From: Chelativorans xinjiangensis
GTDB lineage: Bacteria > Pseudomonadota > Alphaproteobacteria > Rhizobiales > Rhizobiaceae
DNA: 46,275 nucleotides
Direction: 5' to 3'
NCBI RefSeq assembly: GCF_009812055.1
Contig: NZ_WQNH01000040.1
Span: 1-46,275 of the forward strand
Shown: one piece after another, positions 1 to 8,243 of the stretch
How the letters are laid out: each line of letters opens with the position of its first letter
How positions within the stretch are numbered: position 1 is the stretch's first letter
Made by a program: the position numbers and the translations under genes
The notes under the pieces: generated by a model
Told to the model about the DNA's origin: nothing
What the model saw: only the letters and a program-made list of their open reading frames with translations
The model's database searches: none

Positions 1-140
1 GGGGGAGATTGTGCTGGCCGCTTGCTTCGGCGCCATCCCTGCAATGCTTGCGATTGGCGAAAACCGCCATGACGGCCAATCTCCCCCCTTGCGGGGGAGA
101 TGTCCGGCAGGACAGAGGGGGGCGCGAAGGGGCGCCCGCG
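1..140. repeat. Family A palindromic repeat, left end cut by the window
   Basis: Only the inner left arm, the loop and the right arm are present. The right arm reads CTCCCCCCTTGCGGGGGAG followed by ATGTCCGGCAGGACAGAGG, the same as the right arms near 9700, 16690 and 24040. It lies just downstream of the TRAP permease gene that ends at 165 and may act as a transcript end. Confidence 0.8.
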
Positions 141-164
141 TCTCCATACCCAGCCAACCATGTC

Positions 165-1469
165 TCACCGCCCCCGCAACCCCGCAACCAACGTCACAAG
201 CTCCGGAAACGCGATCAACAGCCCGATGATGACGATGTCGGCCACGATGAACAGGGCAACGCCGCGGAAGATGTCGCCGAGGCTGGCATATTTGTGCGCC
301 ACGTTGCGGATGACGAAGACGTTCATGCCGAGCGGCGGGGTGATCATGCCGACCTCCAGGAGCTTCACCAAGAGAACGCCGAACCAGATCAGGTCGATGG
401 ACGCCGCGTTGAGGAGCGGCAGGAGAACCGGCAGGGTGATCAACATGGCGCCGAAGGGCTCCATGAACATGCCGAGGATCAGATAGAGAATGACGATCAG
501 CACCATTAATTCGACATAGCCAAGCTCCCAGGCCGTCAGCGTCGTCGAGATGAAGCCGGCGGTGCCGCTGAGCCCCAGGAAGCGGGTGAACATCACCGCG
601 CCGACGCCGATGATGAAAAGCGAAACCGACGTTCCGACCGTCTCCAGGAGCGCGGTGCGGAAGCGCGCCCATGGGAGCCTGCCGGTGAGCGCGGCGATGA
701 CGATCGCGCCGGCAGCGCCGACAGCGCCGGCTTCCGTCGCCGTGAAGGCGCCGCCGAAAAGGCCGCCGAAGACGAGGACGACCAACACCAGGATGGGCCA
801 GACGTCCCGGAGGATATTGCCATCGGCAGCACTTCGCGGTTCTTTCGGCAAGGGGGCGATGTCCGGGCGCAGCTTGGCGGTGAGGAAGATCAAGAGGCAG
901 TAGACGGCTGCCGTCATGACGCCCACCGAGATGCCGCCGAGGAAGACCTTCGTCACCGACTGTTCGGCGAAGACGCCGTAGATGATCATGAGGATGGAGG
1001 GCGGGATGAGCGCGCCGATGGTGCCGCCGGCGGCCAGCGTTCCCGTGGCGAAGCTCGGCCGGTAGCCGGCCTTGATCATCTCGGGAATGGCGATGCGCCC
1101 CATCGCCGCCGCGCAGGCCAGGCTCGAGCCGGAGACCGAGGCGAAGCCGGTGCAGGCGAGCACGGCGGCCATCCCCAGCCCGCCGGGCAGGCGATGCAGC
1201 ACCCGGTCGGCGGCGGCAAAGAGCCGCGTCGTCAGCCCGGCATGGAAGGCGACGAACCCCATGAGCAGGAACATCGGCACCGCCGAAAGGGTCCAGCTGG
1301 CGACGAAATCGTACGGCGTCGTCGTCAGGATGCCGACGGCCGGCGCGAAGCCAAGCATCAGCCAGATGCCGCCGAAGGAGACCAGGATCAGCGCCACCGC
1401 CACCGGTACGCGAAGCGCGAGCAGCAGGAGAAGCACGCCGATGCCGGCGAGGCCGGTGGCAACGCTCAC
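165..1469 (-). CDS. TRAP transporter large permease subunit (DctM family)
   Basis: This is the ion-coupled channel subunit of a tripartite TRAP transporter in the inner membrane. The 434-residue product is almost entirely hydrophobic, with about 12 membrane segments. It has the DctM features of an early LALRVPVAVAL helix, a GSSLACAAAMGRIAIPEM stretch, a GTIGALIPPSILMIIYG stretch and a C-terminal TPPLGMNVFVI stretch. I chose the GTG at 1469 because it overlaps the stop codon of the small-subunit gene as GTGA, the usual TRAP coupling. A longer open frame continues upstream but only runs through the other gene in a wrong frame. It is the last gene of the amidohydrolase-dctP-dctQ-dctM set. The link to hydroxycinnamates is inferred from neighbours. 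Confidence 0.93.
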   Translation of the reverse strand: MSVATGLAGIGVLLLLLALRVPVAVALILVSFGGIWLMLGFAPAVGILTTTPYDFVASWTLSAVPMFLLMGFVAFHAGLTTRLFAAADRVLHRLPGGLGMAAVLACTGFASVSGSSLACAAAMGRIAIPEMIKAGYRPSFATGTLAAGGTIGALIPPSILMIIYGVFAEQSVTKVFLGGISVGVMTAAVYCLLIFLTAKLRPDIAPLPKEPRSAADGNILRDVWPILVLVVLVFGGLFGGAFTATEAGAVGAAGAIVIAALTGRLPWARFRTALLETVGTSVSLFIIGVGAVMFTRFLGLSGTAGFISTTLTAWELGYVELMVLIVILYLILGMFMEPFGAMLITLPVLLPLLNAASIDLIWFGVLLVKLLEVGMITPPLGMNVFVIRNVAHKYASLGDIFRGVALFIVADIVIIGLLIAFPELVTLVAGLRGR

Positions 1470-2014
1470 GACGATGCGCCCCCCTCGCCATGCTCGGAAA
1501 ACGCCGCGCCGTCGGCACTGTCCTCCGTGCCGGTGAGGCAGAGATAGAGCTTGAGAACGGAAACGAGGCTCGCCAGCGCGAAGGCGAGCGGCAGGACGAA
1601 ATATCCCGGCCACACCGGCACCGCCACGCTGAGCGACAGGACGAAGCTTCCCGAACCGAATTCGCGCATCGCGGCGAACCAGGTCGTGTAGGCGAGAAAG
1701 GAGAAGGCGGCGAAGCTGAAGAGATTCACCACCGCCATGTCGATGCGCCCCCACCGGCCCTTGAACAGGCTGGCGAAGACGTCGACGGCGATCATCTCGC
1801 CACGCCGCTCCGTCCACGCGAGCGGCAGGAAGGCGATGAGGACCATGTAGTAACGCGACACGATCTCCACCGTCGCTGGCACCGGCCGGCCGAAAAGCTG
1901 CCGCCCGACGATATCGGCCGTGACGTGGAGGAGCATGGCGAGCACGCCGGCGGCTGCGATGAGGGCGAGCGCGTCGGTGAGGTGGCGGAGGAGGGTCAGG
2001 ATGCGGGCGCGCAT
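1466..2014 (-). CDS. TRAP transporter small permease subunit (DctQ family)
   Basis: This is the four-helix small membrane subunit that holds the TRAP permease together. The product of 182 residues has four hydrophobic segments and the DctQ-type pattern of a first helix followed by DIVGRQLFGRPV and a conserved WTERRGEMIAVDVF region. The ATG at 2014 is preferred because it directly precedes the first helix. An ATG at 2038 would add eight residues, and anything earlier lies in a palindromic repeat. The gene overlaps the large-subunit gene by four bases. It is separated from its binding-protein gene by a 190-base inverted repeat. Confidence 0.9.
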   Translation of the reverse strand: MRARILTLLRHLTDALALIAAAGVLAMLLHVTADIVGRQLFGRPVPATVEIVSRYYMVLIAFLPLAWTERRGEMIAVDVFASLFKGRWGRIDMAVVNLFSFAAFSFLAYTTWFAAMREFGSGSFVLSLSVAVPVWPGYFVLPLAFALASLVSVLKLYLCLTGTEDSADGAAFSEHGEGGASS

Positions 2015-2065
2015 TGGGGGGTTGGCCCTTTGGAACATTCCGCATTTCGGTGGACACGACCGAAT

Positions 2066-2253
2066 GGCACACGTCGCGTCCACCCCCCTCCGCCTGCCGG
2101 CACCTCCCCCACAAGGGGGGAGGAAGGCTGGCCGCTTGCTCCGGTGCTTCTTCTGCAATGCTGGCGATTGGCGAAGGCCGTCGCGACGGCTTTCCTCCCT
2201 CCTTGTGGGGGAGGTGCCGGCAGGCAGAGGGGGGTGGTGGCGACCTGTGCCGT
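2066..2253. repeat. Family B palindromic repeat between dctP and dctQ
   Basis: Long inverted repeat whose arms contain CTCCGCCTGCCGGCACCTCC and its complement, separated by a loop of about 90 bases. The outer ends GGCACACGTCGCG and CGACCTGTGCC also pair imperfectly. The same family occurs at 18402 and 32310. It fills the whole gap between the binding-protein gene and the permease genes. Confidence 0.88.
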
Positions 2254-2281
2254 CATCTCCGATGTCCAGCGTGTCACCCCC

Positions 2282-3403
2282 TCACATCCCATAGCTCTCG
2301 TAGTCGACCTTGTCCCACACCTCCGCCTGCACCGCCGCCGCGATCGCTTCGGGATCATGCCCGGCGTCCTCGACAATGCCGGTCCACTTCTCCACCAGCT
2401 CCCGGAAGCGGGCGATCTTCGCTTCGGCGTCGGCAATACCGTACTGGTTTTCCGCAATGCCCACCGCAGCCTCCAGGTCGTCCTCGACGAACGTCTCTGT
2501 CAATTCGACCAGCGCCGCATCCGGCTCGATGAACTCCAGCCCCGCCTCGCGCGCCGCCTCACGCGCCTGATCGGGCCGCTCGAACCCCCAGTTCTGCGTG
2601 AAGGCGGTGTTGGCCTTGTTGGCGGCACGCATGAAGCCCTTGCGTTCCTCGGTGCTGAGCGAGCGCCAGGTGTCGCTATTGACCGTGAAGTTGGACGTCG
2701 CGTGGTAGGTGCCGAGCGGCAGCTCCACCACGTAGCGCGCAAGGTCCACCAGCCGGTAGGACGTCAGGTCGGAGACCGAGCCCATCGTGCCGTCGATCAC
2801 GCCCTGCGACATGGTCTCGAAGGTGTCGCTGACGGGCACGTTGGCCGGCACCGCGCCGACATATTCGGCCCAGCGGGCAAAGGGCGCACCGCCGCTCCTC
2901 AGGCGCAGCGCCTGAAGGTCGGCCTTCGTGCGCACCGGCTTGGTCGTCAGAAGCACGTAGACATCCGACGAGCCGGCGCCGGCGAACACGCCGCCCATCC
3001 TGGCGAACTCCGCCTGGCAATCCTCGCAGGTGGCGACATACTCGGTCATGGCCGCCCCCATCACGTGCGGGTCGCGGCCCAGAAACGCCAGGTCCCCCAC
3101 GAGAGCCGAGTTCGGCAGGTCGCCCGGATAGTAGAGCGGCAGCACGTTGCCCACCTCGGCCACCGACGATTGGAGAGCGCCCTTCATGCCGCCGATATTG
3201 ACCACTTCGGTGCCCAGGATGATGCCGGTGAGCGCGCCGTCCGTCTCCTTCGGCAGTTCCTCGGCGAGCGTGGAATAGAGCGGCGTATGAGCGGGGTGGG
3301 TCGGCGGGCCGCCGGGCGCCAGCCGCAATTCGCGCGCCTCGATGGTGGCGATGGATGCGCAAAGGCTGGTGGCCAAAGCGACGGCAGTGACAAACGCTTT
3401 CAT
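2282..3403 (-). CDS. TRAP transporter substrate-binding protein (DctP family)
   Basis: Periplasmic binding protein that delivers substrate to the TRAP permease. The 373-residue product begins with a signal peptide (MKAF followed by an Ala/Val/Leu-rich core, with cleavage probably near residue 23). It keeps the DctP layout, including LRLRSGGAPFARWAEYVGA around residues 165-185 and the GVIDGTMGS motif. It is some 40 residues longer than the common DctP length and has a CEDC pair near residue 120. The ATG is preceded by GAGGAG at good spacing. It lies directly downstream of the amidohydrolase gene on the same strand. The ligand is probably a hydroxycinnamate or related aromatic acid, from context only. 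Confidence 0.92.
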   Translation of the reverse strand: MKAFVTAVALATSLCASIATIEARELRLAPGGPPTHPAHTPLYSTLAEELPKETDGALTGIILGTEVVNIGGMKGALQSSVAEVGNVLPLYYPGDLPNSALVGDLAFLGRDPHVMGAAMTEYVATCEDCQAEFARMGGVFAGAGSSDVYVLLTTKPVRTKADLQALRLRSGGAPFARWAEYVGAVPANVPVSDTFETMSQGVIDGTMGSVSDLTSYRLVDLARYVVELPLGTYHATSNFTVNSDTWRSLSTEERKGFMRAANKANTAFTQNWGFERPDQAREAAREAGLEFIEPDAALVELTETFVEDDLEAAVGIAENQYGIADAEAKIARFRELVEKWTGIVEDAGHDPEAIAAAVQAEVWDKVDYESYGM

Positions 3404-3472
3404 GGCTTCTCCTCCTCTTTTACGCGCTCTCCCCCGAACGCGCTTGCAATCGATGCCGCCTCCTCGCAGCCG

Positions 3473-4342
3473 TCAGATGTTCAGGAGCCTGCGGGCATTC
3501 TCCTTGAGAATTCGCGGCCTCACCTCGGGCTTGATGTCGAGCTTCTCGAAATCGGCAAGCCAGCGGTCCGGCAGGATCGCCGGCCAGTCGGAGCCGAAAA
3601 GGACGCGGTCCTTGAGCAGCGAATTGGCGTATTTCACCAGGATCGGCGGGAAGTATTTCGGCGACCAGCCGGAAAGGTCGATCCACACATTGGGCTTGTG
3701 GGTGGCGACCGCCAGCGCCTCCTCCTGCCAGGGGAAGGAGGGGTGCGCCATGACGATCCGCATCTGTGGGAAATCGGCCGCCACGTCGTCGAGATGGATC
3801 GGGTTGGAGTATTTCAGCCGCATGCCGTTGCCGCCCGCCATGCCCGCCCCCACCCCTGTCTGGCCGGTGTGGAACAGCGCCGGCACACCGGCTTCCGCGA
3901 TCGCCTCGTAGAGCACGTAGGCGCTGCGGTCGTTGGGGTAAAAGCCCTGCATGGTGGGGTGGAACTTGAAGCCCTTGATGCCGTAGTGCTCCACCAGCCG
4001 CCGCGCCTCGCGCGCGCCCATCCTGCCCTTGGCGGGGTCGATCGAAGCGAAGGGGATGAGGATGTCGCTGTGCGCGGCGGCAAGCTCGGCCATCTCCTCG
4101 TTGTTGTAGCGGCGAAAGCCCGTCTCGCGCTCCGAATCGACGGGAAAGATCACCGCACCGATCTTGCGCTCGCGGAAATAGGCGGCGGTCTCGGGGACGG
4201 TCGGCGGGTGCTTGAAGGGCGAGCGGAAATAGGCGGCCATGCCGGCCTGGAAGTCGTCGTAGCCGTCGTCGGCATGGGTGCCGCACGGCTCCTCGGCGTG
4301 GGTGTGGATATCGATGGCGACGAGAGCGTCAGGGTCGAGCAT
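3473..4342 (-). CDS. Amidohydrolase-superfamily metal-dependent hydrolase
   Basis: TIM-barrel amidohydrolase (Amidohydro_2 type, 289 residues). Visible ligands are the DIHTH motif (His13, His15), GFKFHP (His128), FHTGQTG (His158), MAHPSF (His200) and GSDWP (Asp252), which is a full metal-site set. Family members decarboxylate aromatic acids or hydrolyse small acyl groups. From memory, an amidohydrolase-type protein called CouO was assigned as a beta-ketoacyl-CoA hydrolase in Rhodococcus hydroxycinnamate breakdown, which would fit the CoA ligase and crotonase genes nearby. Start: three ATGs lie at 4354, 4345 and 4342. The GGAGG overlaps the first and sits five bases before the third, so 4342 is chosen. 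The reaction is not assigned. Confidence 0.85.
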   Translation of the reverse strand: MLDPDALVAIDIHTHAEEPCGTHADDGYDDFQAGMAAYFRSPFKHPPTVPETAAYFRERKIGAVIFPVDSERETGFRRYNNEEMAELAAAHSDILIPFASIDPAKGRMGAREARRLVEHYGIKGFKFHPTMQGFYPNDRSAYVLYEAIAEAGVPALFHTGQTGVGAGMAGGNGMRLKYSNPIHLDDVAADFPQMRIVMAHPSFPWQEEALAVATHKPNVWIDLSGWSPKYFPPILVKYANSLLKDRVLFGSDWPAILPDRWLADFEKLDIKPEVRPRILKENARRLLNI

Positions 4343-4401
4343 CATGGCCTCCATTCAGCCAGGTTGTCGCACATGGACGGGGACCTTGTTCTGCTTCGCC
4401 T

Positions 4402-4492
4402 GGACCCCCACCCCTCCCCTCAAGGGGGAGGGGGGCGCCAACGCCTCAGAATCCCCCTCCCCCTTGAGGGGAGGGGTGAGGGGTGGGGGTCC
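4402..4492. repeat. Family C palindromic repeat
   Basis: Inverted repeat with arms GGACCCCCACCCCTCCCCTC and its complement at the other end. Each arm also carries a CTCAAGGGGGAGGG inner part. The same family occurs near 5960, 41740 and 44381. It fills the gap between the MarR gene and the amidohydrolase gene. Confidence 0.88.
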
Positions 4493-4509
4493 GATCAGGG
4501 GGCGCGGCA

Positions 4510-5001
4510 TCACAGCGGCGGCCATCCCGACACCTTTCTGAGCAGCGCCAGGAACGTCGCGTGCTCCTCGTCCGACAGCATGGGAAGGGCGCGCCGGTCG
4601 GCTTCGTACATGAGCGGCGAGAAGGCTTCGAGCAGCTTGCGGCCCTCTTCCGTCAACCGCAGCTCGACCGAGCGGCGGTCCTGCGGCGGCACGAAACGCT
4701 CCACCAGCCCCCGCCCCTCCAGCGAGCGCACCAGCTTGGTCATGTTCGACCATTTTATCTTCAAGACATCGGCCATCGCGCCCTGGCGCACGCCGGGGTT
4801 TTCCGCGATGGCGAGAAGGATGGTGAACTCGCCGATCTTGACGTCAGCGCCCTTCAGTTCCGCGAACATGCGCTCGAACGCCGTGAGCTGGGCAATGCGC
4901 AGGAGGAACCCGGCGGAGCGCTCGAACTTGCCGAAGGAGAGGCCGGCCTTGCCCTCCTCGATCTCGGCCGCCCCGGCCGGCAGGGTCTGCGCGCCGCTCA
5001 T
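4510..5001 (-). CDS. MarR-family transcriptional regulator
   Basis: Winged-helix regulator of 163 residues. The DNA-binding part spans roughly residues 50-120, with the recognition region KIKWSNMTKLVRSLEGRGLV and the MarR wing signature PPQDRRSVELRLTEEG. MarR proteins of hydroxycinnamate operons (for example CouR) are repressors released by the CoA thioester product of the ligase. Here the gene overlaps the crotonase gene by ATGA, so it is co-expressed with it and faces away from the CoA ligase gene. A 12-base perfect palindrome at 5871 in the divergent promoter is the likely operator. The effector is inferred. Confidence 0.92.
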   Translation of the reverse strand: MSGAQTLPAGAAEIEEGKAGLSFGKFERSAGFLLRIAQLTAFERMFAELKGADVKIGEFTILLAIAENPGVRQGAMADVLKIKWSNMTKLVRSLEGRGLVERFVPPQDRRSVELRLTEEGRKLLEAFSPLMYEADRRALPMLSDEEHATFLALLRKVSGWPPL

Positions 5002-5786
5002 GGTCGGGCCTCCGTTCCGGTCGGGATGGCGAGGCGCTCCGCCTTCTTGTCGAGGAAGGCGCGCAGCCGCTCATGAGCCTCCGGCGTTGCCTGGGTGAGC
5101 GAGGCGATCATGGATTCGAAGAACAGCCCCTCGTCGTAGCCGCTGTCGTGGATGCGCTGCAGGGCATTGACGATGGCGTAGTTGGAAAGCGGCGCGTTCT
5201 TCGCCGCAAGCTTTGCCAACTCCTTCGCCCTGGCGAGCGCCCCGCCGGGCTCGGTCAGGTAGGTGACGATGCCGTAGCGCTCGGCCTCGTCGGCCGAAAG
5301 CACGCGGCCGGTCAGCATCATGTCGGTCATCCGCGCCACGCCCATCAGGCGGGCGACGTTCACCGAGCCGCCGCCGCCGACGAAGATGCCGCGCTGGCCC
5401 TCCGGCAGGGCGAAACGGGTGTTGGCGTCGGCAACCCGCACATGGCCGGCGGCCGCCAGCTCCAGCCCGCCGCCCACCACCGCGCCGTGGAGCGCGACGA
5501 AATAGGGGATGGCACCGCGCTGGATGCGGCTGAAGACGGCGTGCCAGCCGCGCGAGCCGGCGATGCCTTCCATGACCGACTTTTCAACCTGCTCGGAAAG
5601 GTCGAGCCCGGCGCAGAAGTGCTCTCCCCTCCCGGCGATCACGGCGGCCCTCGCTTCGCCCGCGGCGCGGTCGACCGCGGCGCCGAGATCGGCCAGCATG
5701 GCGTCGCTCATGGCGTTGCGCTTCTGTGGCCGACAGAGCGTCAGGACCGCGATGCCGTCGTCGATCTCGTAATTGACCAGCGCCAT
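4998..5786 (-). CDS. Crotonase/enoyl-CoA hydratase family protein, probable hydroxycinnamoyl-CoA hydratase(-lyase)
   Basis: Crotonase-fold enzyme of 262 residues. It has the oxyanion-hole motifs FCAGLDL (57-63) and GAVVGGGLEL (101-110) and an acidic catalytic residue in LPEGQRGI (Glu129). Next to a feruloyl-CoA synthase the expected job is hydration of the hydroxycinnamoyl-CoA double bond, possibly followed by retro-aldol release of the aromatic aldehyde and acetyl-CoA. It lacks the SEINWGIPPG segment I associate with Pseudomonas Ech/HCHL, so lyase activity is less certain than hydratase activity. The ATG at 5786 follows GGAGG by nine bases. An in-frame ATG at 5849 would add 21 unrelated residues. 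Confidence 0.88.
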   Translation of the reverse strand: MALVNYEIDDGIAVLTLCRPQKRNAMSDAMLADLGAAVDRAAGEARAAVIAGRGEHFCAGLDLSEQVEKSVMEGIAGSRGWHAVFSRIQRGAIPYFVALHGAVVGGGLELAAAGHVRVADANTRFALPEGQRGIFVGGGGSVNVARLMGVARMTDMMLTGRVLSADEAERYGIVTYLTEPGGALARAKELAKLAAKNAPLSNYAIVNALQRIHDSGYDEGLFFESMIASLTQATPEAHERLRAFLDKKAERLAIPTGTEARP

Positions 5787-5870
5787 TGGCCGGGAGCCTC
5801 CGTTCTCATGTCTCGGATCAGTGTTCTTGTTGAAATTGACACTGTTCACTTTTCAATTATTACTAATGAC

Positions 5871-5882
5871 CGAATGCATTCG
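5871..5882. promoter_or_regulatory. Candidate MarR operator
   Basis: CGAATGCATTCG is a perfect 12-base palindrome in the AT-rich stretch between the divergent crotonase (5786) and CoA ligase (6120) genes. Its size and place suit a MarR dimer. It is the only perfect palindrome I noticed in this gap outside the repeat element. Binding is inferred. Confidence 0.5.
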
Positions 5883-5924
5883 TTTGTGTCAAGTGAGGCG
5901 GCCCCCACTCCGGGCCGGCCGAGC

Positions 5925-6098
5925 AGGGCTATCGCATATGGGTTCTGAGTCCTTGATGGTACCCCCACCCCTCACCCCTCCCCTCAAGGGGGAGGGGGAC
6001 GAAGCCGTGCTCGGCCTGCCTCCCTCCCCCTTGAGGGGAGGGATTGAGGGTGGGGGTTCCGGCGAAGCCGGCAAAAATGACTCATATGCGATAGCCCT
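5925..6098. repeat. Family C palindromic repeat with outer AGGGCTATCGCATATG arms
   Basis: The outermost 16 bases (AGGGCTATCGCATATG, 5925-5940) return as an exact reverse complement at 6083-6098, and the inner family C arms (CCCCTCAAGGGGGAG type) pair within. It lies between the putative operator and the start of the CoA ligase gene. Either it is transcribed as a 5' leader or the ligase promoter is squeezed into the last 20 bases. Apart from this and the operator, the 5787-6119 gap shows no gene. Confidence 0.88.
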
Positions 6099-6119
6099 GG
6101 GGCTCCGAGGGAGGACTGT

Positions 6120-7982
6120 ATGAACGAATCCGCGCCGCGGCAGCGCCCCTGGCTCGCGGCCCCGTTTCGTCCCGTGCGGTGCTGGGCGCCCGAGGTAGAG
6201 GTCCGGCACGGGCCGGGCGGCGTCCTTTACCTGGAGCAGAAGGCTCCCCTGCCGCCCTATCCCGAGCGCATCGCCGACATGCTGGTCCATTGGGCGGCCC
6301 GCGCGCCCGACCGGACGGTGCTGGCAGAGCGCGGCGCGGACGGGGACTGGCGCCGCATAAGCTACGCCGAGGCACTCGCCCATGCCCGGCGCCTCGGCCA
6401 GTATCTGATCGACCGCGGCCTCTCCGCTTCCGCCCCGCTGGCCATCCTTTCCGGCAACGACATCGAGCACGCGCTGCTCGGCCTCGCCGCCGTCTATGCC
6501 GGCATCCCCTATGCCGCCATCTCGCCCGCCTATTCGCTGGTCTCCACCGATTACACGCGGCTGCGCGGGACCTTCGAGACGATCCGCCCCGCCCTCGTCT
6601 TCGCCGCCGATGCCGAACGCTTCGGCCCCGCCATCGAGGCGGTGGCGCCGGGGATAAAGCGCCTCTTCACGAAGGGTGCGCGCAGCCCCGAGGAAGATTT
6701 TGCCGAGGCGCTGGCGACCGAGCCGGGTCCCGCGGTCGATGAGGCGTATCGCTCCGTCACCGGCGAGACGATCGCCAAGTTCCTCTTCACCTCGGGCTCC
6801 ACGGGAACGCCGAAGGCGGTCGTCAACACGAACCGCATGATCTCGTCCAACCAGATCATGAGCCGCGAGACCTTCGCCTATTTCAAGGACGAGCCGCCGC
6901 TGCTGCTCGACTGGGCGCCCTGGCACCACACGGCCGGCGGCAACAAGCTCTTCTACATGCCGATCTTCAACGGCGGCACGCTCCATATCGACGACGGCCG
7001 CCCCACGCAGGCCGACATCGGCAGGACGGTGCGCAACCTCAAGGAGGTTTCGCCGACCTGGTATTTCAACGTCCCCAAGGGCTTCGAGGCGCTGATCCCG
7101 CATCTTCAGGCCGACGCCGCCTTGCGCGAGAGCTTCTTCAAGGACCTGAAGCTCCTGTGGTACGCCGGCGCCGGCATGGCGCAGCACACCTGGGACGCGC
7201 TGGAGCGGCTTGCAGTCGAAACCACCGGCCGGCGCATCGTCATCGCCACCGGGCTCGGCGCCACCGAGACGGCACCGGCGGCGCTCATGTGCACCTGGCC
7301 GCAGGAGAAGGCCGGCAATGTCGGCCTGCCCTGCCCCGGCGTGTCGCTCAAGCTGGTGCCGCTCGACGGCAAGCTCGATGCGCGCGTGAAGGGGCCGAAC
7401 ATCACGCCGGGCTACTGGAACGCGCCGGCTTTGACGGCGGAAGCCTTCGACGAGGAGGGCTACTACCGCTTCGGCGATGCGCTGCGCTTTGCCGATCCGG
7501 ACGACATGCAGGCCGGCTTCTTCTTCGACGGCCGCACGGCGGAGAACTTCAAGCTCGACACCGGCACCTGGGTCAGCACCGGCGCCTTGCGCACCCGCTT
7601 CATCGACCATTTCGGCGCGGCGGTCCGCGATGTCGCCATCGCCGGCGCCGACCGCCCCTACCTCGCCGCCCTCGTCTTCCCCGACCTGGGCGTCCTCGCA
7701 AAGCTTGCCGCTCCCGGCACACCGAAGGAGGCGCGAAGCCTCGCCGCGGACGAGAACGTGCGCGCCCATCTGCGCGAGAAGCTGAAAGGCCTCGCCGCGA
7801 CCAGCACCGGCTCCTCGACGCTGATCCGCAGGATGATCCTCGTCGATCCCCCTCCCTCCATGGACAGGGGCGAGATGACCGACAAGGGCTCGATCAACCA
7901 GCGCGCCGTGCTGCGCAGCCGAAGCGAATGGGTGGAGGAGGTTTATTCGGACAGCGGGCGGGTGATTGGTATCGGGGAATAG
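6120..7982 (+). CDS. fcs: Feruloyl-CoA synthase
   Basis: ATP-dependent acyl-CoA ligase of the ANL superfamily (620 residues) that would convert ferulate or another hydroxycinnamate to its CoA ester through an acyl-adenylate. The AMP-binding P-loop FTSGSTGTPK is at 223-232, GLGATETAP at 378-386 and YYRFGDA at 448-454. The long N-terminal part (about 50 residues before the AMP-binding domain) and the WAPWHHTAGGN segment are as in feruloyl-CoA synthases. The ATG follows GGAGG by five bases. It is divergent from the crotonase-MarR-amidohydrolase-TRAP set, which supplies the next step and uptake. The exact hydroxycinnamate used cannot be read from sequence. Confidence 0.92.
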   Translation: MNESAPRQRPWLAAPFRPVRCWAPEVEVRHGPGGVLYLEQKAPLPPYPERIADMLVHWAARAPDRTVLAERGADGDWRRISYAEALAHARRLGQYLIDRGLSASAPLAILSGNDIEHALLGLAAVYAGIPYAAISPAYSLVSTDYTRLRGTFETIRPALVFAADAERFGPAIEAVAPGIKRLFTKGARSPEEDFAEALATEPGPAVDEAYRSVTGETIAKFLFTSGSTGTPKAVVNTNRMISSNQIMSRETFAYFKDEPPLLLDWAPWHHTAGGNKLFYMPIFNGGTLHIDDGRPTQADIGRTVRNLKEVSPTWYFNVPKGFEALIPHLQADAALRESFFKDLKLLWYAGAGMAQHTWDALERLAVETTGRRIVIATGLGATETAPAALMCTWPQEKAGNVGLPCPGVSLKLVPLDGKLDARVKGPNITPGYWNAPALTAEAFDEEGYYRFGDALRFADPDDMQAGFFFDGRTAENFKLDTGTWVSTGALRTRFIDHFGAAVRDVAIAGADRPYLAALVFPDLGVLAKLAAPGTPKEARSLAADENVRAHLREKLKGLAATSTGSSTLIRRMILVDPPPSMDRGEMTDKGSINQRAVLRSRSEWVEEVYSDSGRVIGIGE

Positions 7983-8028
7983 AACACTCTGCTGTTGGGT
8001 GGGTTCGCCAAATGGATATGATGACACT

Positions 8029-8200
8029 CCTTCGCGCCCCCCTCTGCCCTGCCGGGCATCTCCCCCACACGGGGGGAGATTGGCTGTCACGACGACTTTC
8101 GCCAATCGCCGAGGCAGAACAGGCGCCGGAGCAACCGGCCAGCGCAATCTCCCCCCGTGTGGGGGAGATGCCCGGCAGGGCAGAGGGGGGCGCGAAAGGG
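8029..8200. repeat. Family A palindromic repeat at a convergent gene junction
   Basis: The arms begin CCTTCGCGCCCCCCTCTGCC and return reversed at the right end. Both halves carry CTCCCCC next to CACGGGGGGAG. It sits between the 3' ends of the CoA ligase gene and the LysR gene, where it could form a two-way terminator. Confidence 0.88.
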
Positions 8201-8243
8201 CGCCGGCATATCCATTTGGCCGGCCCCACCAAAAGCACCACCC

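Noticed and set aside
1490-5098. 1202-codon open frame on the plus strand
   Set aside because: It lies antisense to dctQ, dctP, the amidohydrolase, MarR and the crotonase genes and crosses two repeats. Its product is His/Arg/Gly-rich with no family features. Long antisense frames are usual at this GC content.
5889-8147. 752-codon frame on the minus strand
   Set aside because: Antisense to the feruloyl-CoA synthase gene, whose motifs are clear, and reads through repeats at both ends.
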